Part shown: piece by piece, positions 1 to 8,993 of the stretch
Numbering within the stretch: the stretch's first letter is position 1
Layout: each line of letters opens with the position of its first letter
From: Campylobacteraceae bacterium
GTDB lineage: Bacteria; Campylobacterota; Campylobacteria; Campylobacterales; Sulfurovaceae
Reading direction: 5' to 3'
Length of the DNA stretch: 46,844 nt
Assembly: GCA_027065385.1 (NCBI GenBank)
Contig: JAMOOP010000053.1
Coordinates: 1 to 46,844 of the forward strand
Notes under the pieces: generated by a model
Databases searched by the model: none
Seen by the model: only the letters and a program-made list of their open reading frames with translations
What the model was told of the DNA's origin: nothing
Translations under genes and position numbers: made by a program

Positions 1-19
1 TTTTATGTTTTGTATTCAT
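1..19 (-). CDS. start of a gene running off the left edge (6 codons)
   Basis: An ATG at 19-17 is preceded on the minus strand by AAAAGGCG at ribosome-binding distance, and the frame (M-N-T-K-H-K) stays open to the window edge. It would be the next gene downstream of the truncated methyltransferase. Far too little is visible to name a product, so this is only a probable gene start. Confidence 0.3.
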
Positions 20-91
20 TTCGCCTTTTACCAATATCTCGTGTCTTTTTTTAATCTTTTATTCATATTCTTTTTGAGGTATTTTAGCATT

Positions 92-589
92 TTATCTTTT
101 ATTTAAGTTGTGTAGAAAGGTATGAATATATCCATTTTTATTTGTATATTGAGATAGAAGTTTTAAACTCTCTATAGGCTCTTTTATATGCTCAAATACC
201 TCTGTAGATGTAATTAAATCATACTTTTTACCTCTATAAACCTCTTTTGGATAGAAGTATATATCATACTTATCAACCTCAATACCTTTTCTATGTAGTA
301 GTTCAGCCAAAACAGGACCTTTTCCACAGCCAAAATCTAAAGCTGTTTTAATACTCTTAATATAAGGCTCTATAGCCACATCTATAAAATCCTCAAACAT
401 TTTAACATACCCTAATGAGTCAAATCCATTATTATGCTTTTCATAGTGTTTCTTTTCACTACAACTATCAATAATATTTTTATTATCCAAATATATAAAT
501 CCACAAGATTTACAACGATAATAAGTTATATCTTTTTTAATATCAACTATTTTTTTCGTATTTTGTCCACAAATTCTACATAAATACAT
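92..589 (-). CDS. zinc-ribbon class I SAM methyltransferase, C-terminally truncated
   Basis: 165 residues from the ATG at 589, chosen because AAAAGGA sits just upstream; an ATG eight codons earlier (613) lacks such a site. The N-terminus has two CxxC pairs (C-R-I-C and C-K-S-C) like the zinc ribbon of small two-domain methyltransferases. The Rossmann part shows the SAM-binding motif 'ALDFGCGKG' and the later 'STEVFEHI', followed by 'NKNGYI', which normally opens strand 5. Family members usually continue some 40-60 residues with a WW/THxSF-type tail, but here the frame ends about 12 residues after GYI, and neither other frame restores the tail. It is either a decayed gene or a shortened variant. 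Substrate unknown. Confidence 0.65.
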   Translation of the reverse strand: MYLCRICGQNTKKIVDIKKDITYYRCKSCGFIYLDNKNIIDSCSEKKHYEKHNNGFDSLGYVKMFEDFIDVAIEPYIKSIKTALDFGCGKGPVLAELLHRKGIEVDKYDIYFYPKEVYRGKKYDLITSTEVFEHIKEPIESLKLLSQYTNKNGYIHTFLHNLNKR

Positions 590-693
590 ATAAATTCCTT
601 TTAAAATGTGCAATATTATATCACATTATAATTTTTAATTTAATATTTAAATTTAAAAGTATATATACTTTAATATTTTGTATTGATATAAAT

Positions 694-699
694 TATGAT
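694..699 (+). promoter_or_regulatory. possible -10 box upstream of the small exported protein
   Basis: TATGAT lies in an AT-rich stretch about 30 bases upstream of the ATG at 732, which has its own AAGGAAG ribosome-binding site. No convincing -35 box is visible; Campylobacterota sigma-70 promoters often lack one. Confidence 0.35.
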
Positions 700-731
700 A
701 GAGTTACATATACTAAATAAAAGGAAGTTAA

Positions 732-1004
732 ATGAGATTATTACTAGCTCTTATGATTACGGGTGTGACTCTATTTGCAGGTGGAGATATTAGACCAGAT
801 AGAGTTGTTACTTATCAAAAACCTACTGTTCAACTTAAACATCGAGGTTGTTATAAACCAAATATTAAAAAGTGTCCCGACTGTGAAGATGTAGCTGAAC
901 TGTGTCCATATAATGGAGAAGATTTGCCATTGGCTGAGACTTCTACTTGTGAGGGTTTACTTCATCAACAACAAGCAGAGCAAGAGGTAGAGGTTAATAG
1001 ATAA
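732..1004 (+). CDS. small cysteine-rich exported protein
   Basis: 90 residues with a typical Sec signal peptide ('MRLLLALMITGVTLFAGG', cleavage expected near residue 17-18). The mature part has five cysteines, three in the cluster 'KCPDCEDVAELCPY', suggesting disulfides or metal binding in the periplasm. The tail is rich in Gln and Glu. The gene has a good ribosome-binding site (AAAGGAAG) and stands alone between a divergent methyltransferase and a convergent lipoprotein gene, with an inverted repeat at its end. I do not recognise the family. Confidence 0.6.
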   Translation: MRLLLALMITGVTLFAGGDIRPDRVVTYQKPTVQLKHRGCYKPNIKKCPDCEDVAELCPYNGEDLPLAETSTCEGLLHQQQAEQEVEVNR

Positions 1005-1010
1005 AATAGC

Positions 1011-1037
1011 AGAAGATTATTTTTTTAATAATCTTCT
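1011..1037. terminator. bidirectional hairpin terminator
   Basis: AGAAGATTAT at 1011-1020 is repeated inverted at 1028-1037 around a run of T. It lies between convergent genes ending at 1004 and 1017, so it can serve both strands; it overlaps the last codons of the minus-strand gene. Confidence 0.6.
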
Positions 1038-1592
1038 AACCACTTTTCTATAAACCTCTTCTCTATTTTTCCAAATATATTTATCTTTATCTATATAGTT
1101 AAAATATAAATTTCCTGACTCTCTCCAAGCATCTAAAACTATGCTTTTATTAAAAAATACCCCTTTTGCAGATAGAGCCAAAGCATTATGTTCAAAATAC
1201 TCTCCTATTTTAGTACCAATTGCATAAAACTGTATTGTTTGGTATTTCTGTTTTAGTAAAAAAAGTAACATATCTTCAGCCCACTGATAACATAACCCTC
1301 TTTTTTTAAAACCTATATTAACTAAAGTATTATGCCAAAGAGGGGGAGATACCACTTTATACTCTTTAGCTAATCTAATAGCATACAATATACTCTTTTT
1401 TGCTAAATCTCTAGCCTCTTTTTTATCTATGGTTTTATTTAAACCAATTATCATTCTGTATAATTTTTCTTCTTTACTCTCTATCTCTTCTTTTGATGCT
1501 ATATGTCTAGGTATTAAACTGCAAGAGGTAAAGAGTATTATTATAAAAATAGATAATACTCTATTAATATAGCATCTCATAATTTGTAACAT
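1017..1592 (-). CDS. lipoprotein with possible Cys/His/Asp papain-like site
   Basis: 191 residues. The N-terminus is a lipoprotein signal (hydrophobic core then the lipobox-like 'LFTSC'), so the mature protein is probably membrane-anchored at Cys24. The rest contains 'KKRGLCYQWAEDM', then 'EHNALAL', then 'VLDAWRES', a Cys...His...Asp order as in transglutaminase/papain-like folds. Catalysis is inference only. The start overlaps the 3' end of the rhomboid gene by 29 bases, suggesting translational coupling; an ATG four codons in is an alternative start. Neither start has a clear ribosome-binding site. Family not otherwise recognised. Confidence 0.65.
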   Translation of the reverse strand: MLQIMRCYINRVLSIFIIILFTSCSLIPRHIASKEEIESKEEKLYRMIIGLNKTIDKKEARDLAKKSILYAIRLAKEYKVVSPPLWHNTLVNIGFKKRGLCYQWAEDMLLFLLKQKYQTIQFYAIGTKIGEYFEHNALALSAKGVFFNKSIVLDAWRESGNLYFNYIDKDKYIWKNREEVYRKVVRRLLKK

Positions 1593-2250
1593 AAAGTGAT
1601 GGAAGATAGCTATATATAAAAGACATTATAAGAGTACTTATAACTATAAATAGTATTATATTTTTAGGACTCTTTCCAACCATAGCACCACCAATAATTC
1701 CCATAATTAAACCTGCAATATGAGCTGATAAATCAACAGACTCAAAAACTACACCAATAACTAAGTTTAAAAGTAAAATAATTCCAAAATCACGAATAAA
1801 GGCTTTAAATTGTGCCTCCATTCTTTTTCTATGTACTATAACAATACCTGCCATAGCTCCAAATATACCAAATATAGCTCCACTAGCTCCAATTCCAACA
1901 GTAACTGGATGCATATATATAGATATTAATCCTCCCATTAATCCTGAAATTAGGTATATGCTTAGATATGAAATCTTATCAAACCAAACCTCAACTACTC
2001 TTCCTACAAACCATAAAGATAACATATTCATAGCTATATGTTCTAATCCACCATGTAAAAACATAGCTGTAAATAGTCGCCAAATTTCACCATTTAGTAC
2101 AACAGCAGGACCATAATTTGCCCCAATAGTTAAAAGATACTCTGAACTTGTATCCACAATATTAATATCTGCGAGTAGTGGTAGTAGATATATAAATAGA
2201 TTTATAATAATTAATCCATAAGTAATAGGATACTCTTTTAATTGATTTAT
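1564..2250 (-). CDS. rhomboid intramembrane serine protease
   Basis: Rhomboid protease cleaving within membranes, with a Ser-His dyad: the Ser of 'GASGAIFG' and the His of 'SAHIAGL'. The 'WRLFTAMFLHGGLEHIAMN' segment is the family's loop-1/TM2 region. The only canonical start in frame is a GTG at 2157, which would remove the first transmembrane helix. Upstream codons 2158-2250 read 'NQLKEYPITYGLI...', an ordinary rhomboid TM1, and AAAAGGA at 2257-2263 sits 6 bases before an ATA codon at 2250. I therefore place the start at that ATA, apparently a mutated ATG; the frame is closed by a stop just upstream. If ATA does not initiate, a shortened product from 2157 is expected. Follows comEC closely. 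Confidence 0.8.
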   Translation of the reverse strand: MNQLKEYPITYGLIIINLFIYLLPLLADINIVDTSSEYLLTIGANYGPAVVLNGEIWRLFTAMFLHGGLEHIAMNMLSLWFVGRVVEVWFDKISYLSIYLISGLMGGLISIYMHPVTVGIGASGAIFGIFGAMAGIVIVHRKRMEAQFKAFIRDFGIILLLNLVIGVVFESVDLSAHIAGLIMGIIGGAMVGKSPKNIILFIVISTLIMSFIYSYLPSLYVTNYEMLY

Positions 2251-2280
2251 AATTAATCCTTTTATAAAAAATTATAGTAA

Positions 2281-3552
2281 TCATATCATAAACCAAATAA
2301 ACATATATCCTATAAAAAGAGTAGATACTAAAAAAAGTAGATAAAATAGCCATTTAGAATATATTGCACCAATAGATAAGATAATATAAATTATTCCATA
2401 AATTAGAGATAGTTTAATCTCTATAGAGCTACTCTCTACTGTAAAAAGATTAATAAGTAAATTATCAAAAATCCAACCAAAATTTATAATATGAAGAAAA
2501 ATAGTAAGAGGATAGAATATAGTAAAAGCTAGAGATAGAAGAGGTGAGTAGAGTTGATATATATTAGTTAAAGGAAATAGTATATGAACAATAGGTAACA
2601 TTAAAATAAAAATACCAAAAGATATAATAAGCGTCATTAAAATCTTATTTCTATCGTTAAATCTCTCTAAAAGTAAAAATATATAAAAAACTCCTGCTAT
2701 AGAGAACCAAAAAGATAAAGATAGTAACATCTTTGGAAAAATGGTAACTATAATAGCTATAGAGGTTATTAAAAATGAGAAAGATATAAGCTCCATACCA
2801 AAAACTAAAAGTAGCCAACCCAATGCCATCATAACATAAGAGCGAACCAAAGATGCAGGAGAGTCAACACCCCAAACAAAAAGAGCTAAGATTACTAAGA
2901 TTATTAAACCAATATCAATAAGATTAAATCTATATGGAAAATATTTTTGTTGGAAAAGTTTATATATAGGATTTAATATAAAAAAGAGTATTCCCCAAAC
3001 TATAGCTAGATGAAAACCACTTAGTGCAATTAGATGACTAACTCCTAATTTAGATACACTTCTCCTTAAACTCCTAGATATAGGTTTAGCTAAGAATATA
3101 GCTTGATAAAATTGGGAAATTGTTTCAAATTTATGTTGAGAGGCTATTTTATCTAAAAGTATAGATTTTATATTTTTAGAACTATCTTCAACTCTATTTA
3201 TATTAGATTTTATATAAGATGAGATTAGATAATCTTTAAACGATATATTTTTAGATGGAAAGAGTTTTAAACGAATATTTTTATCTATTAGATTAATATC
3301 TTTATAGATTGTTGTAAAAAAGTTTAAATCCAAATCTTTACTATAAACACGAAGAATTATATAACTCTTTTTATTTTTCTCTTTTTTATACTGCTGTAGT
3401 ACTTTAACAGTAGTAAAATAGAAAGGTTTAGAGATAAAAGATTTATACTCACTATATAAAAAAGCTAACCTAATAGATAAAATTATTATAAAAACTAGTA
3501 GAGCAGACAAAAACTCTTTATAGTTAAGAAAAAGTTTTGGCTTCTCTAACAT
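2281..3552 (-). CDS. comEC: ComEC/Rec2-type competence membrane channel
   Basis: 423 residues, mostly transmembrane helices, with the ComEC core motif 'LIALSGFHLAIVWG' near residue 173. ComEC forms the inner-membrane pore through which single-stranded DNA enters during natural transformation. The protein contains only the N-terminal and competence domains; the C-terminal metallo-beta-lactamase-like domain of longer ComEC proteins is absent, as is usual in Campylobacterota. It starts 2 bases after the dnaB stop, so the two are likely co-transcribed and translationally coupled. Prepilin-like genes lie 6 kb away, but a direct link to them is not shown. Confidence 0.85.
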   Translation of the reverse strand: MLEKPKLFLNYKEFLSALLVFIIILSIRLAFLYSEYKSFISKPFYFTTVKVLQQYKKEKNKKSYIILRVYSKDLDLNFFTTIYKDINLIDKNIRLKLFPSKNISFKDYLISSYIKSNINRVEDSSKNIKSILLDKIASQHKFETISQFYQAIFLAKPISRSLRRSVSKLGVSHLIALSGFHLAIVWGILFFILNPIYKLFQQKYFPYRFNLIDIGLIILVILALFVWGVDSPASLVRSYVMMALGWLLLVFGMELISFSFLITSIAIIVTIFPKMLLSLSFWFSIAGVFYIFLLLERFNDRNKILMTLIISFGIFILMLPIVHILFPLTNIYQLYSPLLSLAFTIFYPLTIFLHIINFGWIFDNLLINLFTVESSSIEIKLSLIYGIIYIILSIGAIYSKWLFYLLFLVSTLFIGYMFIWFMI

Positions 3553-3554
3553 AG

Positions 3555-6026
3555 TTATATAGGAGGTAAATTAATATTTGCTTGTGTAGATGTATCTATA
3601 TTTGCATCTTCATATATTGTCTCAAAAGAGGCTTCTCCCTCTCTTGGTTCATCAACAAAACGAGTAAATCTTTTTTGAAAAATCAATTTAACTGTACCCG
3701 TTGGGCCATTTCTATGTTTCCCTAAAATAAGTTCAGTCTCCTCTTCCTCTTTTTTCTTAAACTTATTCTCATACTCTTGACCATTAGCTTTAGCTTTCAT
3801 CTCTTTCTCTTTTTCAGCTGCCTCACGATAAACATCATCACGATAAACAAACATTACTATATCTGCATCTTGTTCGATACTACCACTTTCACGCAAATCA
3901 CTAAGCATAGGTCTTTTATTATCTCTACTCTCAACTCCACGATTAAGTTGTGAAAGGGCTAATATTGGTATCTGTAACTCTCTTGCTAACTGTTTTAAAC
4001 CTCTTGAAATCTCTGAAATAACCATCTGTCGCCCCTCTGGGCTATCTCCACTCATTAGTTGTAAATAGTCAATAATAGCCATTGAAATTTCAGGGTGTCG
4101 TCCTTTTAGTTTTCTAAGTTTACTTCTAACTTGATGGATTGTAGCATACCCTCCATCATCAACAAAAAGTTTTTTTCTCTCCATCTTATCAGTAGCAATA
4201 ACTAATCTTCTCCACTCCTCATCATTTAAATTACCTACTCTTAAATTTTGTAAAGGAATAGAGGTTTCAGTTGATAAAAGTCTAAGCATTAACTGCTCTG
4301 CTGGCATCTCTAAAGAGAAAAAAGCTACCCCCTCATCTCTCTCAAGTGCTTTTTGAGTGATATTTAATACTAAAGAGGTATTATGTGTAACAGTCATATC
4401 TTCAAGTAAAAATAGCTTATTACCATCTATCTCAAAACCGTAATAATCATCTATTTTATCATATTCAATCTTTATACCCGTATGGAGATGTTCTCTTTTA
4501 GATACAAGAGGACGAGCCTGTTTCCTTGCCACTTTTGTGGGAATAATATCAAGATGACCAACAATTCTAACACGATAAACCTCACACTCATAACCTATTT
4601 GTTTTATTTTTGCTATTTTGGATTTTAATGAACATCTAAAACCTAAACTATCTGCTAAAAATTTAATCTGTTTTGCTAATTTTTTTGATTTTTGTGTAAT
4701 CTCTATTACATGATACTTATTATCGTAATATCCATCACTATCTACTAATCCAGCTAAAAGCTCTAAACGATTTTTTTTACTATTTGATAGGTAAATTTGA
4801 GGTATATGTTTATTCTTTAGAAGATTTAAATCTCTTAATTTTTCTTGTAAAGATATATCCTTTTTTATATCTCCACCTGTATAACCTTTTCCTATTCTAT
4901 ACATTGGACATCTATTTTCAAAAATATGAGAATTTAAAACAAGTGATAATCTACTTGCATACTCTTCTAAATATTTTACAATTTCAATATCCTTTGTCGC
5001 TATTTCAACATTAGAACTAGTACCATCACCCAACCATAACCCTAAAAAATATGGTTCGATATCTAACTTTTTTTTGGAAAATTCAATAGCAACCTTATAA
5101 CCCTTATAGTTACTTTTAAATCTATTAGATTTTTTAATATACTCCTCTACAGATATATTTAAAATATCTCCATGTTTATGCTTTCCCTCATTTCTTGAAC
5201 GCTTTAAAGATAATATGTGAGACTTGTTTACACGATAATCTACTCCTTTATTTTGCCTAACCCAATACATTTCTTCACGCCCACTAGCTAAAGAGAGGAC
5301 TTTTCTAGGTGTTGAGTCATTACCCATTAATAGGTCTCCAACTTTAATATCTTCCACCTTTTTAAGCTCTCCAGAGTACATTAAAACTTTTGTTCCTCGA
5401 CCAAGACATTTGCCCATCGCAGGACGAGCTGCAATAATTACTAAATCTCCCTTACCAAACCCACTTGTTCTATCATTTAAGTTTTTAAAACCTGTATCTA
5501 CTCCTAAGAGTTTGGAGTTATCTAAGGCTTTTAACCTTTTTATCTCATCTAACATAGATAGAGTTATCTCTTTTGAGTCTCTAAAATCTTCACTTGTACT
5601 ATTTTGTGTAATTTGATATAGCTTTTTTTCGACAAGGTTCATAACCTCTTCTACTGCTAGATTATCTTCTATAGTCACCTTTTTAATAGTTGTAGCAAGT
5701 CCAGCTAATGCCCTTTTTGTTGAACGAGATTTTATATCTCCTAAATAGGCATCTGTATTTGATATTGGGTTTGCTACTAAAATATTTAACATAGCCATCT
5801 CATCAAATTTCTTGGCTATCGTTAGCTTATTTTTTAAGAACTCTTCATCTATTGGTTTATCTTCTTTTGTTAACTCTTCCATAGCAGAGAATACATATTG
5901 GTGAAAAGGTAGATAAAAATCATGAGGCTCTAACTTTGATGCTATCTCCTCAAAAATTTGTGGGTCAAATATAATAGCAGAAAGAACTGCTCTTTCTATA
6001 TTGAGATTATACATATTCTCATTCAT
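3555..6026 (-). CDS. dnaB: replicative DNA helicase DnaB with inserted intein
   Basis: 823-residue precursor. Residues 1-206 are the DnaB N-terminal domain and linker up to the Walker A lysine ('ARPAMGK'). Residues 207-549 are a complete intein. Residues 550-823 resume with 'TSLVLNITQ' and carry the rest of the RecA-like ATPase ('MAIIDYLQLM', 'ALSQLNRGVESR', 'LSDLRESGSIEQDADIVMF'). After splicing the host protein is 480 residues, normal for DnaB. It unwinds DNA at the replication fork as a hexamer. The gene lies 3 bases from ispG and 2 from comEC in one minus-strand run. Until the intein splices, the ATP-binding loop is interrupted and the helicase should be inactive. Confidence 0.97.
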   Translation of the reverse strand: MNENMYNLNIERAVLSAIIFDPQIFEEIASKLEPHDFYLPFHQYVFSAMEELTKEDKPIDEEFLKNKLTIAKKFDEMAMLNILVANPISNTDAYLGDIKSRSTKRALAGLATTIKKVTIEDNLAVEEVMNLVEKKLYQITQNSTSEDFRDSKEITLSMLDEIKRLKALDNSKLLGVDTGFKNLNDRTSGFGKGDLVIIAARPAMGKCLGRGTKVLMYSGELKKVEDIKVGDLLMGNDSTPRKVLSLASGREEMYWVRQNKGVDYRVNKSHILSLKRSRNEGKHKHGDILNISVEEYIKKSNRFKSNYKGYKVAIEFSKKKLDIEPYFLGLWLGDGTSSNVEIATKDIEIVKYLEEYASRLSLVLNSHIFENRCPMYRIGKGYTGGDIKKDISLQEKLRDLNLLKNKHIPQIYLSNSKKNRLELLAGLVDSDGYYDNKYHVIEITQKSKKLAKQIKFLADSLGFRCSLKSKIAKIKQIGYECEVYRVRIVGHLDIIPTKVARKQARPLVSKREHLHTGIKIEYDKIDDYYGFEIDGNKLFLLEDMTVTHNTSLVLNITQKALERDEGVAFFSLEMPAEQLMLRLLSTETSIPLQNLRVGNLNDEEWRRLVIATDKMERKKLFVDDGGYATIHQVRSKLRKLKGRHPEISMAIIDYLQLMSGDSPEGRQMVISEISRGLKQLARELQIPILALSQLNRGVESRDNKRPMLSDLRESGSIEQDADIVMFVYRDDVYREAAEKEKEMKAKANGQEYENKFKKKEEEETELILGKHRNGPTGTVKLIFQKRFTRFVDEPREGEASFETIYEDANIDTSTQANINLPPI
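4380..5408 (-). mobile_element. DnaB intein with LAGLIDADG homing endonuclease
   Basis: In-frame 343-residue intein, DnaB residues 207-549. It begins with Cys1 ('CLGRGTKV', block A), has 'VNKSHILSL' as block B, and ends 'FLLEDMTVTHN' followed by Thr as the first C-extein residue. Two LAGLIDADG motifs are visible, 'FLGLWLGDG' (327-335) and 'LLAGLVDSDG' (423-432); both catalytic Asp (334, 429) are kept, so the endonuclease may be active. The insertion splits Walker A exactly between the Lys and Thr codons, a known DnaB intein site (for example in mycobacteria). No frameshift or stop is seen. Confidence 0.95.
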
Positions 6027-6029
6027 ATA

Positions 6030-7091
6030 TTATCCCTGTTTATCTGCAAATGCCTCGACCTCTGCTACAAATCTATCTACAAGTTCACTCTCTGGTAATT
6101 TTGCTATAACTTCACCTTTTACCATAATAAGACCACTACCTTTTCCATAAGCAATAGCTACATCTGCATGTTTTGCTTCACCTATAGCATTTACAACACA
6201 ACCCATAACCGATACATCTAAAGGTGTTTTAATATGAGCCGTTCTCCTCTCAACCTCTGCTACAGCACTAACTAAATCAGCCTCTATTCTTCCACAAGTA
6301 GGACATGAGATTATATTTAACCCTTCTTTTACTCTTCCACTATCTTTTAAAATAGCTTTTGCTACTTTTATCTCCTCTTCAAGCTCTCCTGTAATAGAGA
6401 CTCTCATAGTATCTCCAATACCATCAAGTAACAGAGTTCCAAGTCCAATAGCAGATTTTACTGTAGCATGAAAAATAGTTCCAGCCTCTGTTACTCCTAA
6501 ATGGAATGGGTAGTTATTTTTTGGTCTAAGTGTTCTATACGCCTCTACGGTTCTATCTACATCACTAGCTTTTAGAGAAATCTTAATATCTGTAAAGTCT
6601 AAATCTTCTAAATATTTAATATTATATTCAGCACTAGCAACCATTCCTTTAGCTGTTGCTCCATATTTTCTATCAAACTCTTTCTCTAATGAACCTGAAT
6701 TAACTCCAATTCTAATTGGTAAATTTCTCTCTTTACAAGCCTTTACTATCTCTTTTATTCTACTCTTCTCTCCAATATTACCAGGGTTAAAACGGATACA
6801 ATCGACCCATTTTGCTGACTCTAGTGCCAATTTATAGTGAAAATGAATATCGGCTATTAGTGGTAGAGATATTTGCTTCTTTATCTCTTTTAGTGCGTAA
6901 GCCGATTGCATATTAGGGACAGCTACTCGAACCATATCAGCCCCTGCAAAGTGTAATCTATTTATCTGTTCTACTGTAGCTTTTACATCTGAAGTATTAG
7001 AAAATGTCATAGATTGAACTGAAATTGGTGCATCTCCTCCAACAGCTACATCTCCTACAAATATTTTTTTAGTTGGGTATCTCTCTTTCAA
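6030..7091 (-). CDS. ispG: IspG, HMBPP synthase of the MEP isoprenoid pathway
   Basis: 353 residues. Converts 2-C-methyl-erythritol 2,4-cyclodiphosphate to HMBPP using a [4Fe-4S] cluster and reducing power, the sixth step of non-mevalonate isoprenoid synthesis. The N-terminal TIM barrel begins '[12 protein letters not shown]'; the C-terminal cluster domain gives the three Cys ligands in 'SCPTCGR' and '[11 protein letters not shown]'. Length is normal for the short bacterial form. The start is a TTG at 7091, supported by a strong AAGGAGC just upstream. Three bases separate it from dnaB. Confidence 0.95.
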   Translation of the reverse strand: MKERYPTKKIFVGDVAVGGDAPISVQSMTFSNTSDVKATVEQINRLHFAGADMVRVAVPNMQSAYALKEIKKQISLPLIADIHFHYKLALESAKWVDCIRFNPGNIGEKSRIKEIVKACKERNLPIRIGVNSGSLEKEFDRKYGATAKGMVASAEYNIKYLEDLDFTDIKISLKASDVDRTVEAYRTLRPKNNYPFHLGVTEAGTIFHATVKSAIGLGTLLLDGIGDTMRVSITGELEEEIKVAKAILKDSGRVKEGLNIISCPTCGRIEADLVSAVAEVERRTAHIKTPLDVSVMGCVVNAIGEAKHADVAIAYGKGSGLIMVKGEVIAKLPESELVDRFVAEVEAFADKQG

Positions 7092-7140
7092 ACTTGCTCC
7101 TTATATAATATTAAATTTAGCGAAATTGTATCTAAAAAAA

Positions 7141-8991
7141 TTAAGAGAACTCTACAGGGTCAATGTCTATCTCTATAAGTGGCGATTTTATGGAATGTAG
7201 AGCTTTTAAAAGTGGAACTCTTTTTTTACACCTTAGTAAAATTTGGTATCTAAACTTGTTTGCAATCTTCTCAATAGGTGCTTTTCCATGTCCTACTATC
7301 TCAATATCTTTAAACTCTTTTAATTTAAGAACTGTATCTAAAGTTATCTTTGCTCCTTTGGTGTCATTTTTTTGTGATATTAAAATTTTTGCTAAAGAGA
7401 CAAAAGGTGGATAGAAGTCTCTCATAAACTCCATCTCATCTTTTAAAAAATCTTCATAATTATTAAGATAGGCTTTAAAAAAATCACCATTTGAAGATTG
7501 TATAATAATATCAGCACTTTTAGCCCTCCCCGAGCGACCTGCAATCTGAACCAACAGACTCATAGCTTTCTCTCTTGCCCGATAGTCACTAACTCCTAAA
7601 ATATGGTCAATTCCTAAAATAACACTTAAAGTAATATTTGCATAATCATGCCCTTTACTTAACATCTGTGTCCCTAAAAGTATATGACTCTTTTTCTCTT
7701 CAAATCTTTTTAGTGCATTTTTAAGTTTAGTTTGTGTTGTTATACTATCTCTATCAAACTGCTCAATAACTATATCTTTTATAGAGTTTTCTATTATCTC
7801 TTTAGCTTCAACTGTTCCTATTCTTCTTGTAATTAATGGAGTGTGACCACAATAGGTACAACTCTCTCTAATAGCCTCTGTGTAGTTACAGTAGTGGCAC
7901 TTCAGATGTCTTGCGTAACTATGTAGTGACATTCCAACAGAACAGTATGGACATAGGTGAGTTTTACCACAACTGCTACAGTATAGATATTTAAAGTTAC
8001 CTCTAGTTGGAACAAATAGTAAAGATTGCTCACCTGCTTTAAAATTATTCTCTATCTTTTTAATTATAGTGTTACTCAAAGTAGTTCCCTCTATAAAAAA
8101 GTATTTTTTTTGAGTTTGAATAAATGGTTTAAATAGTCTAATCACATCATACTTATAATAACTATTTAAACTTGGAGTTGCACTAGCTAAAAGAAGTTTC
8201 GCTTTAATCTTACTAGCAATATATACAGCCATATCTCTAGCGTGGTATCTAGGTTTCATCATAGATTTATAACTATCATCATGCTCCTCATCTACAATAA
8301 TAAGTCCCACATCTTCTAATGGTGTAAATAGAGCCGACCTAGCCCCTGCTATAATATCTATCTCATCTCTATATACTCCATCTAATATTTTATCTTTCTG
8401 CTTTTTTGTAAGTTTAGAGTGCCACATTACAACTCTTTTACCAAAATATCTCTCTAATCTCTTTTGCATCTGTGGGGTTAGAGATATTTCAGGCATTAAA
8501 AAGATACACCTTTTACCCTCTTTAATAGTTTTTATCATTAGAGATATAAAAATTTCAGTCTTTCCAGAACCTGTTACACCAAAAAGAAGAGACCTATCTT
8601 TTTTTAGTATCTCTTTATAGGCTTTCTTCTGCCCAAGAGATAGTTTTGGAGAATTGTATTCAATATCTACTTTAGAATAAGAGGATATATTTTTAGAGTA
8701 GGGGATAAAAATAGCAATAGCCTCACCCAAAGAGCTAAAGTAGTATTCAGATATAAACTGTGCAATTTGAAGTTGAGTTTTACTATAAAAGGTCTCTAAC
8801 ACAGATAAAATCTCAAAAGATTTAAATTCTTTTGGCTCTTCTGTCTCTTCTATAATAATAGCCCGTTTTACTTTTGAATGAAGTGGTACTTCGACTATTT
8901 GACCCTCTTTTAGAGGTTTATTGTAGTGGTAGGTTAAAATTGGTGCTGATGAACGGTAGAGAGTTACTTTGTAGTAATAAATATTATCCAT
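7141..8991 (-). CDS. priA: primosomal protein N' (PriA helicase)
   Basis: 616 residues, shorter than the E. coli protein but usual for Campylobacterota. PriA recognises stalled forks and D-loops and reloads DnaB. Visible: Walker A 'GVTGSGKT' (138-145), Walker B 'IIVDEEHDDS', 'LLASATPS', and an insertion with eight cysteines in four CxxC pairs (from 'YCSSCGK' to 'CTYCGH') that binds two zinc ions. Helicase motifs V/VI appear as 'LLGTQMLSKGHDY' and 'QIAGRSGRA'. The ATG at 8991 follows the toxin stop by only 2 bases, so priA seems to be read through from the toxin-antitoxin genes. Confidence 0.95.
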   Translation of the reverse strand: MDNIYYYKVTLYRSSAPILTYHYNKPLKEGQIVEVPLHSKVKRAIIIEETEEPKEFKSFEILSVLETFYSKTQLQIAQFISEYYFSSLGEAIAIFIPYSKNISSYSKVDIEYNSPKLSLGQKKAYKEILKKDRSLLFGVTGSGKTEIFISLMIKTIKEGKRCIFLMPEISLTPQMQKRLERYFGKRVVMWHSKLTKKQKDKILDGVYRDEIDIIAGARSALFTPLEDVGLIIVDEEHDDSYKSMMKPRYHARDMAVYIASKIKAKLLLASATPSLNSYYKYDVIRLFKPFIQTQKKYFFIEGTTLSNTIIKKIENNFKAGEQSLLFVPTRGNFKYLYCSSCGKTHLCPYCSVGMSLHSYARHLKCHYCNYTEAIRESCTYCGHTPLITRRIGTVEAKEIIENSIKDIVIEQFDRDSITTQTKLKNALKRFEEKKSHILLGTQMLSKGHDYANITLSVILGIDHILGVSDYRAREKAMSLLVQIAGRSGRAKSADIIIQSSNGDFFKAYLNNYEDFLKDEMEFMRDFYPPFVSLAKILISQKNDTKGAKITLDTVLKLKEFKDIEIVGHGKAPIEKIANKFRYQILLRCKKRVPLLKALHSIKSPLIEIDIDPVEFS

Positions 8992-8993
8992 AC

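Noticed and set aside
28-90. 20-codon frame behind the truncated methyltransferase
   Set aside because: Too short, Lys-rich, without a ribosome-binding site; it does not restore the missing methyltransferase tail.
2162-2353. 63-codon frame between rhomboid and comEC
   Set aside because: It overlaps the comEC end and the rhomboid first helix in another frame; low-complexity Tyr/Ile-rich translation.
4784-5616. Open frames on the plus strand across dnaB
   Set aside because: They are antisense to the intein and helicase coding sequence, have no ribosome-binding site and no recognisable domain.
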